Assembly (NCBI GenBank): GCA_021292105.1
Contig: CM037862.1
Coordinates: 6,614,765-6,678,764 of the forward strand
DNA from: Anadara kagoshimensis
Lineage: Eukaryota > Mollusca > Bivalvia > Arcoida > Arcidae
Direction: 5' to 3'
Length of the DNA: 64,000 nucleotides
This document shows, one piece after another, positions 36,101 to 50,500 of the stretch. Positions within the stretch are counted from its first letter, which is position 1. The number at the start of each line of letters is the position of its first letter. Below the pieces are notes generated by a model that was given only the letters and a program-made list of their open reading frames with translations, had not been told where the DNA came from and did no database searches. The translations under genes and the position numbers were made by a program.

Positions 36101-39100
36101 TTACGAAATGAAAGTCAAAGTTCTTTCAGATGGGAACTTAAAATAAATGGTGGGCTTGGCATGCTAAAAAAAACCCTGCTGTATAATGCCATCAGCGCAA
36201 TGCACAGGCAAAATTTCTGCACTTTCGCCTATAGCTGGCATCGTCTTGATATAAGTGAAATATTCTTTGGATGTTAAACACCATTACTCAACTCTTCCCA
36301 TTAATGTAGGATTTATATCAATAGTTGTTTCACATTTCAGTCATTTGCAGATCGAGTTACATAATCTTGCCTGATGTTTGAGATGATTGTTTTTTTCCAT
36401 ATCTGTTGTGTATGAACATGAACTATATTAAGAGAATCACTCTGATTAAATTGACTACTGTGATTTGATATAGTCTAGAACTGGGAATAGCCAACTCGGA
36501 CCTATTCTTAAAATACTTTGAAAAATCCTCTGTGGTATAACGCAACTTTTTGAACATGAGTGTTTCAATCCAATGACATCAGACGGCAGAGAGTTTTCTT
36601 AATAGAAAAATAATGACCTTGTACTTTCATGTACAGTTGAATCTGGCCAAAAGTCCATCTCTATATAAAGGCCTTCTGCTTTAATGGCCAGTTTAATTTC
36701 ATCCCAATAGCACTTTATTCATGTTATTTTAACGTCGGTATAAGGGCCAACTGTCCATAAAGGTCACATATACTGGTTCCCTTGGGTGACGTTTATAGAC
36801 AGGTTTTACTGTAGTATTAATAAATGACGTATAAACTTGCATAAAACAAAAACACAAAGGAAATGTGGAATCTGGTAAGGATAAAAACACAATTCCCGAA
36901 CAGTTAGATTCTCCATGTCAGATTAAGAAACTAGGATTTTGAAATGCTTATTTATTTTTACACATACAGGGACTAATGATTGTTACCACAGAAGAACAGT
37001 TTGGATCTGTTATACATCAATCTAATATCTATAGAAGGTAAGATACCATAATATAATATAAATATTGATGTTTTTATACACTGCCATTTTTGTAAGGGAA
37101 GCTTGTAAGGTCCTATTATAAGTATAGTATTTTTGATTGGGATGTGAAACCCCAATGTATCCATCCATCCATTCATCCATCCAATTTCAATGTTTTATTA
37201 TTATTCTGTGTTTTTTCTATATTTTTGTTAGTGATGACTATGGGCAAACATTTAAAAAATGTGAGGGAAAAGTTGCCGGTGCTAAAATAAGAAAACACAA
37301 TGGACTACAGAGGAATCCACATGATTCTTTAAAGGTAAGTGCTATGTGAAAAAGTGGAAAATCATGGTGAAGATATTTAAGGTCATGATTCATTGGCCAT
37401 AAGTGAGAGTGAATTACCGGTAGTACTTGCCTGGTGAGACTGTAGGCCCAGAACAAATTCTACCTAACATTGTGAAATAACATCAATATTAACCATTATT
37501 TCCACCAAAATTTTATATACCGGGTATTAACGAACCATCAGAAGGTGTAGTAATTTATCTGTAGACTATTTTTCGAAAATTGCTATGTGCATTGTGATTT
37601 TACTCTAATAAGCATTAAAGTTATTTTGTTTTTGTATGCTCAGTGTTCACTCTAGGATACAGATGAGGGTCATTTTCAAAAACTATTCTCTAGAACAACA
37701 TACTGCAAACATTTTCACATTCATTTTATGTTAAATATGGCACACTAAGGTCTTGGCAATATAAAGGATCAATGACCCCATTGCCCCTTCTAAAATAAAC
37801 ACTGCAGTGGCTGAGTAGTAAGGTATGTGCTCACAAATAACATTGTCTCTCATTGCTTAGGTTTGAATCCTTCCAAGGACAGATCCTAGTGTGCAGAGTT
37901 TGTGGAAGTTTGTTCGTGCACTTACTGAATGTTGGTGGTTTTCTCAGGCCATTCATCAACCATCCCTAAACCTATTAATCAAATTAAGAGAAAGAATTTT
38001 TACTTGGGTGTTAGACTACATTACTTTCCACATATATTCATGCACTTCTTAGTGACTCTGACTACATACAGCTACAATTTATATATTGCGTTTCAGTTGT
38101 ACTTGATTGGAACTGGGTCAGAAAAAGGTTCATCATTATATATCACAGAAGATGGAGGGAAGTCTTTTGTTCTGGTGGTTTTGGATTTCCATCTGGACGG
38201 AGAGATCATGGTACATCCCGATAAGAATCATGATACATACTTGCTGGCTTCTAGCTCCGTGATGGGTACTAAGGTAGCTATTTATATATATATGACTATT
38301 TATTCTGTTGCTTTTTTGTGTTCATGAAAATGAAATATTTATGTTCTATCAGGCATGTATATCAGTTATTTCTCTTTGGTAAAATGAGTGTTTTGAATAA
38401 CATACAGTCAAACCAGTGTCAAAGGCCCTCTCTATATAAGGACTACCTGCTTATAAATGCCAGTAAAATTTTATCCTAATTTCTCTTTATTCATATTTTT
38501 TTTACCTGTATATAAGGTAAAGTGCACTTTACTGGTTCCTCGGGGTGGCCTATATAAGGACTACCTGCTTATAAAAGCCAGTAAAATTTTATCCTAATTT
38601 CTCTTTATTCATATTTTTTTGTACAGCGTTCACGATAGTGAACGTGTACATTGCTATCACTTTCTTCCAAGATATCGAGCTTCTTTGCTATGAAATTGTA
38701 AGATATGAGTACACCTGGAAATAGTGCGCCTGGTAAATGAGCATGAAAGAAGTATATCTGTTTTATCGTGAGATATGTATTCTGAGATGGGTAATGCATT
38801 TGGTTACATATGCACATTTGGAATAAATTTTCGGAATACATTTCGGAATCTAGTAAAATATTGCGACGGGATGCATCTAATAATTTCTGCAATTTGGCGA
38901 ACTGATCTCATGTTTACTATAAAAAGTAGTTCGAGAAGTTTGCGTCCTACGATCTAAAATCATAACTGTTTATGAAATGAACAGCAACGGCAGGTTGTTT
39001 AATTAATTCTTCGTGAAACCTACGGAAATTTAAATTTATTTTGAAGGTTATGATAACGTATTTTTATGTTGAGGCAATTGTGTCATATTTTAAAACTGTT

Positions 39101-41486
39101 TATCGATTAGATTTTACTTTCGTGAAAGGGAGATAAATCGTACAGTGTTGTGTACAAATTTTAAATACAGTCTTTTTACCAGTTCCGAACAGGGTTTCAT
39201 ATAAGCGCTGCTGCAGACGTCATCCACAAGCAGAGGAAATAAAATTTATGTGTTGTAATAACACAAATGTTTACTGATTCCAAAATATCGACACCTGTCC
39301 TCAAAAACATGTGGTAGTATGTTTTCTTGAAAAAAGCATTTCCGTGATCACGATTTGTTTACATTGTTAAACTAGGTCACCAACAATCTGCCAACCTGTC
39401 CTGCACATACATTTAGGAAGCGGTTGAAGTTTAATTAATGCCCATACATTCAAGTAGAAGCAAATTGAGAAAGTTATTTTGCGATTCCTTTAATTGAACG
39501 GGATTGAAATTTTAGATTACTCGGTAGTAAAAATTCGGAACTGGTAAAACAACTGTACTTCACCATTAACATGAAACGGGAATATTGTGAGTGATAATCA
39601 GCGGTTAATTAAAACCCAGATTAACAGCAAATGATCCAGTTACATACAACCGCTAGAATGTACCCCTCATAGCGACGGTAGGATCTGCAAAACTCTACTT
39701 TCTCTCTATCCGAAATGACAAAACGATCGGGTACAACTTTTTTACATTTTAATTACCGATTGTCTTTTTCATATATTTATGAAATTATTATTTTCTACCA
39801 TTTAATTCAGCAATACATGGTTTGGTACATTGTTTCTTTTTCCAAAAAAAACATGCGTCGGACTATGCATAGATCGATTCCCCCTCTTCCCTTCCCCCCC
39901 CCCCCCCCGAATTTTTGGTTATATTCTGTCTTGCCACAACACAATTTTCCCAACTACGTTGTACAACAGCACGACAGTGCTATGTTTTACCTGTATATAA
40001 GGTAAAGCCAACTTTACTGGTTCCTCGGGGTGGCCTATATAAGGACTACCTGCTTATAAATGCCAGTAAAATTTTATCCTAATTTCTCTTTATTCATATT
40101 TTTTTTACCTGTATATAAGGTAAAGTCCACTTTACCGGTTCCTCAGGGTGGCCTATATAAGGACTACCTGCTTATAAATGCCAGTAAAATTTTATCCCAA
40201 TTTCTCTTTATTCATATTTTTTTACCTGTATATAAGGTAAAGGCCACTTTTACTGGCTCCCCAGGATGACCTTTATAGACAGGTTTGACTGTAGACAATG
40301 TAGAATTAACAAAGGTAGTTAATACAGTATAAGTCTTAAAAATGTAATAGAAAGAGTTTGTCAGTGTCAAAAAAACCCCTGATATTTTGTGGGGAATTTA
40401 TGGCATGGTGAATAAAGTGTCTGTATGTCTATTAAACTCTAATCTTCTCCTCTTAAACTGCTGGTCTGATTGGAACCAAATTTAATGAAATTCTTACTCT
40501 TGTACAAAACTTCACCAAATTGAATGATATTCATTGTGGAACATCTCTGGTTGATGCATATTTAAAATTTGTTCTAGCATGACTGTCTGAAATTCCAATT
40601 CCTCTTGTTCTTATCTCTGATAGGTTCTACCTAAATGTATTATAAACACATACACTGTTGTGAATTTTCTTTAGAGATAAAGTTTTTCATCTGTGGGTTT
40701 GTTTTTGCTCTGGCAATATACATCACTATATAGGGGAACAAGTGAAAATAGCAAGTAAAATGAAATGTCACTTTTCCCCTTGAGGAAACATTTGATATTA
40801 GATCTAGCCATGTCAGTAGGTAGATCACAATATAATATCTGATTTGGAGCCATAAAAATCCCCAATGGATTTGATTGAAATATATTCATCTTACTTTTGA
40901 CATTCTAAATAAAAAAATCTAGAGTCAATCTATCAATGATTTTGTTTTAGAGAATCTTTGAAGGTGTGGTGATGGATGGGATAGTTTTTTTCCATAAAAG
41001 TCCATGATACACATAAGAGTTGTTATAGTTTGACATTTTTATACATTGAGTATGATGTGTTTATTTTAGGCCGGATCTAAATCACTAAAGGTTTGTTGTA
41101 ATTTGCCTGTTATTTTACGTCATATCCGTACTGACTGCTGCATGTTTTATTCGTTTGTCTTGCCACCTGCAAACATTAGAAATATTGTGCTTTATTGTAG
41201 CATAAAAGAGAATATTTGTTGAAATTATACCTTTGTTCTTTGTTGTCTTCCAAGTAAAAATTCTAGCCATGCTACTGACTTGTGAGCACAGTGATCAAAT
41301 ATGTATCATTTTAGTGTTGTATGTATGTTTCCTGCATTATCCTAATGTCTGATACACTGATAAATGTTTTTTTGCACATTTCTTAATGTTGTGATACGTT
41401 TAAACATAGATTTAAAGTAGTTTGAGTGTGTTGTTTGAATGGGAGAGTTGTGTGTTGAGAGAGTTGTGTGTGTGTGAGAGAGAGAC

Positions 41487-41532
<46 letters not shown>

Positions 41533-44500
41533 GTGTGTGAGAGAGAGAGATAGAGAGAGAGAGAGGTGTATGTGAGTGAGAGAGATTGATTTATGTGTGT
41601 GTATCTGAAGAGAGACCGAGAGTATGTAAGATATCTATGTTATCTAACCACCTGTACCACACAATATGAAATATAGAAGAATTTGTGTCATTTCCATCTA
41701 CATTTAGAGTCAGGAGTCAGCATTCAAATTAAGATTAATATTATTTATGGCAAAATGTTGCAGTGTTTGGTTTACCTGTAAATATATTAATGGACTAGAT
41801 TTTAGTGATGTCATGATTATTGCTGATGAAGGCTTATCCTCCGTTGTCATAGCAGCGATCCAAATAATTTGATCATCACTGACATTGGCGAGTAGTTTGG
41901 GTATTTAATTACATTTTCAAGTCCATTTCATTTCCGTTATTTCCTCCTTAAACAACATGGTGGATGATTGTTAATTTTAGTCGAATTGAACATCAAATAT
42001 TTGGTGTGCATGTGAACTGCTCTGTAGATCAACAACATCATTAATACTGAAACATACTGTCCAGGGTCTTAGGGTTCCCAAGGACATTGCTTACTCCAGT
42101 ATTAATGGCACAAAATGACTTAAAGACTATATTAGGTACTCTCTTGGATGAGTCGTCATTCCAGTGCAAGATTTATTCAGAACATATCTGATAGTACTCA
42201 TTCATTTGACAACTGAGTGTACTGAAGCAATCTGTAAATTAAATACCGTATCTTGCTCAAGAACATACCACTTAGTTATGGCTCTGACATACAATCATTG
42301 AATCATGAGTCTGCAGCCTTGATATGTCCACAGCTGAAACCATTTGAGTGAATACATGTAGTTTTACAAACATTTGATTTTCTCTACTTTTGTTATATAT
42401 TCAAGCTCAACTGTAAACCATATACACAACTTAGTGAACCAGTTCTGAACAGCCTTCAAAGTGGGTTTCCAAACTATGTGGCCAGTTGGCCACCAATTTA
42501 AATTTTCAGGTGGCTATTAGAAATTCTAAGTGGCCAGGCAACCTTTTCTTCCAATTGAAGGAAAATTATGGCATCTTTTACATATGGAGAACAAAAATGC
42601 ACATTTTTGAAATTGACTTGCAATCACTTACATACATCAGTATTATTAATAGCAATAATGATGATGTAAAGTGTCCTTTATATTGCCTGAAATGGCAACA
42701 TTATAATGAAGATTCTGTAACACAGAAATGATATATGTTTTCTAGTTACAAAAGTTCAAATTTAAAGGGGACAAGCTGGCCACCATTTACAAATTTTATG
42801 TCGCCAGACACCATTCCAGGTCAATTTTATCACCATTTTGGTAGGCAAATTTGAGAGCTGCTGAAAAAAATAAATTACTCAATTTGTGTTTGGTAATTAG
42901 AAACAAGATTTTTAACTGAGATTATTATATTGAGATTGAGCTTCATGTATAATTATATACTAACTTAAAAGCAGTGACATATGTGTGTTATAAAGCATGG
43001 ATTTTCAGTGACTGTAACAGCTGCTGGGTGATTAGAACAAAATAATACATACATTATGTATTTTGAGATCTGTAGCTAATAAATAGTTAATGTTTTGTTG
43101 TATGAGCATTGAAATAGGGTTTAATATGTGAACTAAATATGAATTTTATAACATAACTTCTTGACAAAAGATGGTGTTTGATTTATGAAGCAATTTACAA
43201 TTAAGGCTTATCTTACTTAAAACTTGCAAATCTTCAGTCATTTGGAATAACCTCTTCAAATGACCCATACTGCTATGGTGATTTCCTGTCTCGATATAAG
43301 TGAAATAATTAGAGATGGGATGTCGTATGTCCTATTTTCATAAAATATCAAAATGCAATTAAAACAGTATTCTTAGTATTGACACCACTGACAGAAAAAA
43401 ATTATATACTGGTAATATTGTGCATCTATAAAATAATCTTGACTGGAAAATAAAACAGAAAAATCTAACCCTGTTGAAACGCGGGATCTTTATTGAAACT
43501 TTTAACTTATAACTGTTTTATAGCGATATGTGAAATAATCTTGACTGGGACATAAATCCCTATTCACTGACTCTATTTCAATAAAAGAATATTGTCATAT
43601 TTAAATCACAGAAAATAATTAAATTATTGTGGATAGATTTAATTATGGGATACTATAGATTTAATTATTGTATACCATAAATTTTTTAACTAACATATTT
43701 TGCTTCTATTTTTATTATTTTATTTTTTAAAGAATTTTTATACATTGTAATTTTTGTACAACATATATTAGTAAATGGGATATAAGTAGAAGTTATTTGA
43801 ATGGTACCTTACTTTATAATATACACTAACATAATAACAAAATTTACTGACGGTTTGGGGTCAATGCTGATAGAGGTTATAGGCAAACAACATTGACTTG
43901 TCTGCTTGACCTTTGTGTATAGGGTTTACAGGTGTTTAATTCATATACATCACAGTAAAGCTGTACTGTTTATGTATTAACTGCCAGTCCTACCCATGTA
44001 TTGAATGGATCATCACATATGAATACTTGGTACCCGGTATTCCTATTGAAAGTTTAAACAGACAGGTCAATGTTGTTTGCCTATACAAGTATAGTTTTAT
44101 ATTTTAATTAAACCTGTATGTATGTTATCAACACTTGGATATCAATATCATAGGTTTTCCATGTTATTGAAAAGTGCATTCAGGTGTGTCAAAATATATA
44201 GATATATTTCAGTAAGTTATAATATTAAATAATTTTCCCATATGCATAAAGTGCATACATATGCATAAAGTGCATACATATGCATAAAGTGCATACATAT
44301 GCATGTTTATTGCTTGTGGTTGATAAAAATAAATTTTTCCGAAAGAGTAAGATTTGTAAATCAATGTATTTGAGTATCATCTACATAGTATTATTAGCTC
44401 AACTGGCTAATATGAAAATGATAATAATGAATACAGCAGAACTTTGAAGACTTTAAGTCCATGGGACCTCGGCCAAAATATTTGAGCCATTGGTGGGTTC

Positions 44501-47500
44501 GAGCGACTGAGCATCAAAAAGCAATCTTCATTAGATCTAGGGTTCAAACTCCCTTTTTAATCAAGTTATAAGATCTTGACATTTGAAAAACATCATATAA
44601 AATTAAATCTCCCCTAAAATACTAAATTCATGATAACTTGGAACTGCAAATCTAATGATATCGACAGTTCATTTGAATTAAATAATTTTGGTGGAAAGTA
44701 AAAGTAAATACAACAGCTGATGATATGAAATAAACATCCTTTATTATTGTTTTAATACATAACACTTGTTATATATTATCGGTCATTAACAATCACTGGA
44801 AATATGGGCAATACACATTGTCATGCACATTCCAATGAAATGTAAATTACAGAATCCTAAATAATCTGATCAGGTAAAAAGTTAATTATCCGGTGTGGAC
44901 TCAAGTGTTTTACTGATCAAGCACCTGTGGGTCGTAACCAGATTAAGAGATTCTTTTGGCAAAATCTGTTTTATGGCTTCAGCTTGTGTTTTGTTTACAA
45001 TGACTGGCCCCGTCATTCTGATAAAAATGTATTCGGGCAAAAGAAGTTGAATTTTCATCAAAGTTACACCTTTGAGAAATATTTATTGTTCGATCAAGCT
45101 TGGTATTTGAGCTATTGTAGTTCCAGCGATCAAGGTTTATTTACACAGGATTTAATAGGGATTTGGTCGGGACCAACTGATGACTTCGAGTTATTTGAGC
45201 AATCGAAGTTCTACTGTATTATAAGGTTATGAATATTATATACATGTATTTATTACCCTATAATATGTTGTGTGTGTGCATGTGTTTGAATTGATTCTTG
45301 AGCATAGACTGTGACATTTTATGTAACACCTGGAGATATTAAAATTAGGCTAGATTACATAAAAGATTGAGTATTACAAATGCCTGTATTGTTGATATGT
45401 GAATATGAAATATGACATTTTATATATTAATTCTCTATTGATGGATGTTATTATCTCAATCATGTCAATGCATCTTATGCAGATGTTGCTATAGGCAGAC
45501 AACATTGACCTGTCCGCTTGACCTTTTACTAGGAATATTTATATAGACGGATCCACCTAATACATGGGCAATATTAAGATTTCCAGTTAATACATAAACA
45601 ATGCATGTTCCCCATGATAGAGATAAAATAACACTTTTATTCCCTAAACATAAATTTACTGATCCATAATAGATATTTTTATTAAAGATCAAGTAGACAG
45701 GTCAATGTTGTTTGCCTGTTATTAGATTTATATGCAGTCTTATGGACAGCTGTGTTCTGTGTCTTTGTTTTATGTTGTGTTTTCCCCAATGCCTTGTAGC
45801 ATTTTATCTTAGAGGATGTTATTTGATTTTTTATGCAATTATCCATTGTCAACTTTTGTAATGTGTGTATGTGTATGTTTGTGTCATATGTGATGTTTGT
45901 TGAAGAAAGAGATAGAAAGAAATGTAAGAAGAAAAACGATTGATTAAATAGGCAGAGTTTATCATTGTTCAGAAAGTGATATGAAAACATGATTCACAAT
46001 ATTCTGTAAGCAGAAATAAAAGTAATTAAAAAAAAAGATACTTATAATCAAGGAACATAAGATTATGAATATTACATTCTTGTAATTTACCTTATAATTA
46101 CCATACCTAACTAAAAAATAGGCAAGTCTTGTAAAAATAAATTATTTGTTTAGCCATATGTGAAAAAGTTTTCTAGAATTTGATGTCAGAGTAACAAATG
46201 TTAACATTGATTATGATACAAGATGAGTGGTTCTGCAACAATTAACACTGTCTTCAATTTTCCATGCACCTTGAAATTGTAAATTAACACTGATCACACG
46301 ACAAGGCTTACAAACCCTAGTAACTAGTCCATTGATTGTCATAGTTGTCTTAATTTCAAATTTGATAACTGGGGACACAGATACCATTGGTAGTCTTAAT
46401 TGAAGTCAAAAATCACTTGGGGTTAACAAAGCTTCACAGTGTATTGTAACACTATACAGTCGAAACTGCAGTAAAGACCACTTCTTTAAAAGAATCATCT
46501 GCTATCAAAGGCCAGAAAATTTTTACTCCAATTGCTATGTATCGTGTTATTTGACCCTCTATATAAGGGCTACCTTCTATTAAAAGCCAGAAATTTTTTA
46601 CCCCAATTGCTCTTTATTCATATTATTTGACACTATATAAGGGCCACCTGTTCATTAAGTCCACTTTTACAGCTTTCTTGACTAGCCTTTATAGATATGC
46701 TTGACTGTATAAACATGTATACAAATTATGTATTTCAGACCCTGCATGTTAGTAAAAACAATGGAAGAACCTGGAATCAGATTGCCAGTTATGTACAGTC
46801 TTATAAATGGTAAATACTGTATTATTAGATATATAATTGGATTTAGGTCTGTTAGAAGACTTATAGCTATAAGCTAAACAGGTTTCTGCTCATCCGAGTT
46901 TCAATGGGATGGAGTGGCTGAGAGTCATATACCTGTTATTTTATTTTTTTTTTTGTGCAAGTTAATATCCCAAAAATGGAATGAATTAAAGTACCAGACT
47001 TTTCATGGACAAGACATACTTGCAATTGCAAGTTAATCTACTGATGATTTTGCAGGCTAACAGAAATAGGCATCTTAACTTTCTCATGCAGTTAAAGGAA
47101 AAAAATACCATTTTGTGGGTGTTTTAATTCGTGGCTTGTGGTTTCCATTTCATGAAGATTGTAATACACACTTTTTTGTTGACATGCAACTTTGTTGGAC
47201 AGGGTATCCATGGAAACATAATTGGGACCACTGAAGTTAATGATGTCACAGTATTTCATTATAAGGTAGATTCCAATAGATACATACATGTGTTTATTTA
47301 TTTTCAGGGGAACAGTGAATGGAGATACACCTACAACTATATATGCATCTATTGATCCAGAAAATACACACCCATTTCTTTCTATGTGTAAGTACAATGA
47401 ATATATATATATATATATTACACATTGACAGGTGCATCAGATTAGATTAGTTAAATTTCAAAATTAAAAATTATGTTGTGAGTTTAAATCTGGGTGAAAT

Positions 47501-50500
47501 AAAATTGTAATTAGCTGTAAACTTACATTTTAAGTTTGGATGTACATAGTACCTGTATGTAAAAGCTAATGTGTTGTTTGGTGAGTTTCAGCATCAGTAC
47601 CTTTAATGTCCATGACAGTTTAAAAAATTACCCTCTATCCCCCCCTCAAAAAGCACACACACAATTAAGTAAGATAGAAAATGAAAAGGAAAAAATGTAA
47701 TTTAAACTACATGTATTTAAAGAAACCTATACAAATGTCCATCTATGTGAGAAATTTGGATTAACCTGTACATCAAGGTCAAATTACCAATAAAAGTAAA
47801 AGGTTATAAATACCACATCTTCACTATCACTGTTCTCATTATTATTGGCTTATGTTGTCTTTTGAATCTTTTTTTTTTTTCATTTTAAGTAGGAAATTCA
47901 AAGACTTTGGTAACTATGGCAACAAAATGTTCCTTTCACCTAAGCACTACTGTTATACTTGTTTATTATTTTTTTATAGTTGTACAAGTTGTTTATGAAT
48001 TAAGGAAGACTGTAGACTGTGGTGACAGATGGGACTCAATTTTGAACAATGTTGTGTCATTTGGACATCAAGAACAGTTCTTATATGCCTCAGTGTTTAA
48101 AAAGGAAGGAAAGGTATAACCATTATTCTGAAGTTATATTATGATATGACCATCCATATGCAAAAAGGCCCCTTAGGTAAAAAAAAATTAAATTTTTATT
48201 CTATTTTTGAAACAATTGATTATACAAAAATAGTAATAAAAGTGAAACTACTCCAATAGATGTGGAGAAAGTGTAAATAACAAAAAAACATGTGTTTGTA
48301 ACAGACTTTATTTATTGCACTCAAAATTCATTTTCTGCATTACAGATGGATTGTTATAAGGGGCCTTTTCGCTTACAGAATGTCATTTGGGCCCAAGGTT
48401 TATTATGTGTGAGGTCTTTAAATGTATGAACAAGGAAAAACTCATATTTAAGCTGCTGACTCTCCAAATGTTTTATAACATATAACAATTTGGAATCAAA
48501 TTTGATTTGCATTGTTGATTGACAAGAACACTAACCACTGTGCAGCTTTATTATTATCATCAATTGCCCTGGTATTTTACTGCTCAAAACAAATAAACTT
48601 ATTCATTACTTGTCTTTTATAATTTTAGTATGCTGAGCGGTTAATGAAGGTGTCTACTGATGGAGGGAAGACGTGGAACGAGGCACAGTTACCTACCCTT
48701 ACAGGAGACAGGGTAAACATTTATAATGTACTAAACCCAATCATGTGTCTTCAAACTAAATGTCAGATTCAGAGCTGATTTATTTCTTCATTTTAACTTA
48801 AATTGTTTGCAGTGCATAAGAGCTAATGTTGTACCTTTTCAGGGGTCTTAGCACCTAACAGCCAATTAATGATATCACATATATACATGTATGCATACAT
48901 GTAAGCAACAAATAAGTGATGGTATTTCAGCAATGTTTAATATACACCAATAATTAATTACACTTGCTCTGAAACAGATTTTAACACAATGAAACATCAC
49001 AGATGTAAATTTAAATATTATAATGATATTCTGTTACCAATACTAGTCTGGATTATCTGTCAGATTCGCAGTTCTTTCGTAGTATAAACAAATAATGATA
49101 TAAAAATGTTGACTAAGTCCATAATTCTCTGTTCTTCTGTAGTTTTATTCAGTTTTGGACATGAGAGAAAGTTTAGTTTTCATGCATGTGGACAATCCTG
49201 GTGGTATGTATACACTTGTTTTGATTATATACCCACCCACCCTAACCCTCCCACCCCGCCCTCCTCCAAAAAAAAACCCCAACTAGTTTGGTGAGCATAT
49301 AGGAATCATGCAAGTCCATGTTAAATAATGTCTGATCTATAACGTTAACATTTTTGGATGGATTTTTACTAAACCTGCTAGTAATAAATATCAACATGAA
49401 ACAATGTACTGTGTATCACATAAAGATGTGTAGTCAAAGGTCAGGGCCAAGAAGTCCAATTTTATCACAGGGGGCATTTGGATCTCAAGAGACACTTCTA
49501 TTTCATGGTTTTGATGATGGTTATCTGACACAGTCATCATGCAGAAAATACATTTTCTCACTACAGGTTTATTAGCAATTTTAAGGATTGTGTGAAATTT
49601 ACAAGAATTCTAAGCTTTGCCTGGGCTCATTGTACCTTGATAGAGTAGAGTAATGGAGTTTTAACACCTCCGTCAAGAGTCTTTCATATACACAGACAAA
49701 TTTTGTTCACATGAAGTTCATGTTAATCTCATTTTACACATGAATTTAACATGAATTTCTTGTTAAATTTTTCACTTGAATTTATTTCATTTCATGTGAA
49801 TTTCATGTTAATGAGGAAGCTTGAGTAGCCGGAGAAAATTACAGATCATCTGCAAGCAAACTGACCAACTTTCTCACTCTAGGATATACCCTGAGTGGGA
49901 TTTGATCCAAGGCATTGAGTTGCACTGTGCTCTGTAAGCCGGCACTTCAGACCACTCACTAATGAAGGCAGCCTTGTATTAATAGTGAAACCTGTATAAA
50001 ACGACACACTTTAATAAACACAGTTGAAGAATATATCATGTTTGTAAACTGACTAATATTTTGATATTTTAATTAATTTTAATTTCCTTTTCAATTTAGA
50101 CACTGGGCATGGCACTCTATTTACCTCTGGAAAACAGGGAATAATATATTCAGAGTCTTTACAAAAACATCTTTATCCTAACTATGGTGATGTAACAGAT
50201 TTCTACCGTGTTGATTCCCTAACTGGAGTATATATAGCCAGCCAGATGAGAGATGATAACAGTATCCAGTCAGTTATTACATATAATAGGGGAGGTAACT
50301 GGCAACCAATACCTCGTCCAGTGGGTGTACCATGTAAAGATGAAACAAAGGTACATTATGTTAATGATTTTATATTCTTTTGTACATTGATTTCTGTAAA
50401 TTAAAAAATGTTCACTTAAAGATTCATGAGAGTATGGCACATGATAAAAAAATTCACCGATATTTAATTTTAATATTATTATTCATTTGCATTTGCACCG

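Noticed and set aside
42452-42862. Possible TIR element with CAGC ends
   Set aside because: Ends match poorly and no clear duplication is seen; kept only as a remark.
44927-45232. 101-residue frame
   Set aside because: Lies inside a TA-flanked non-autonomous element and has no domain features.
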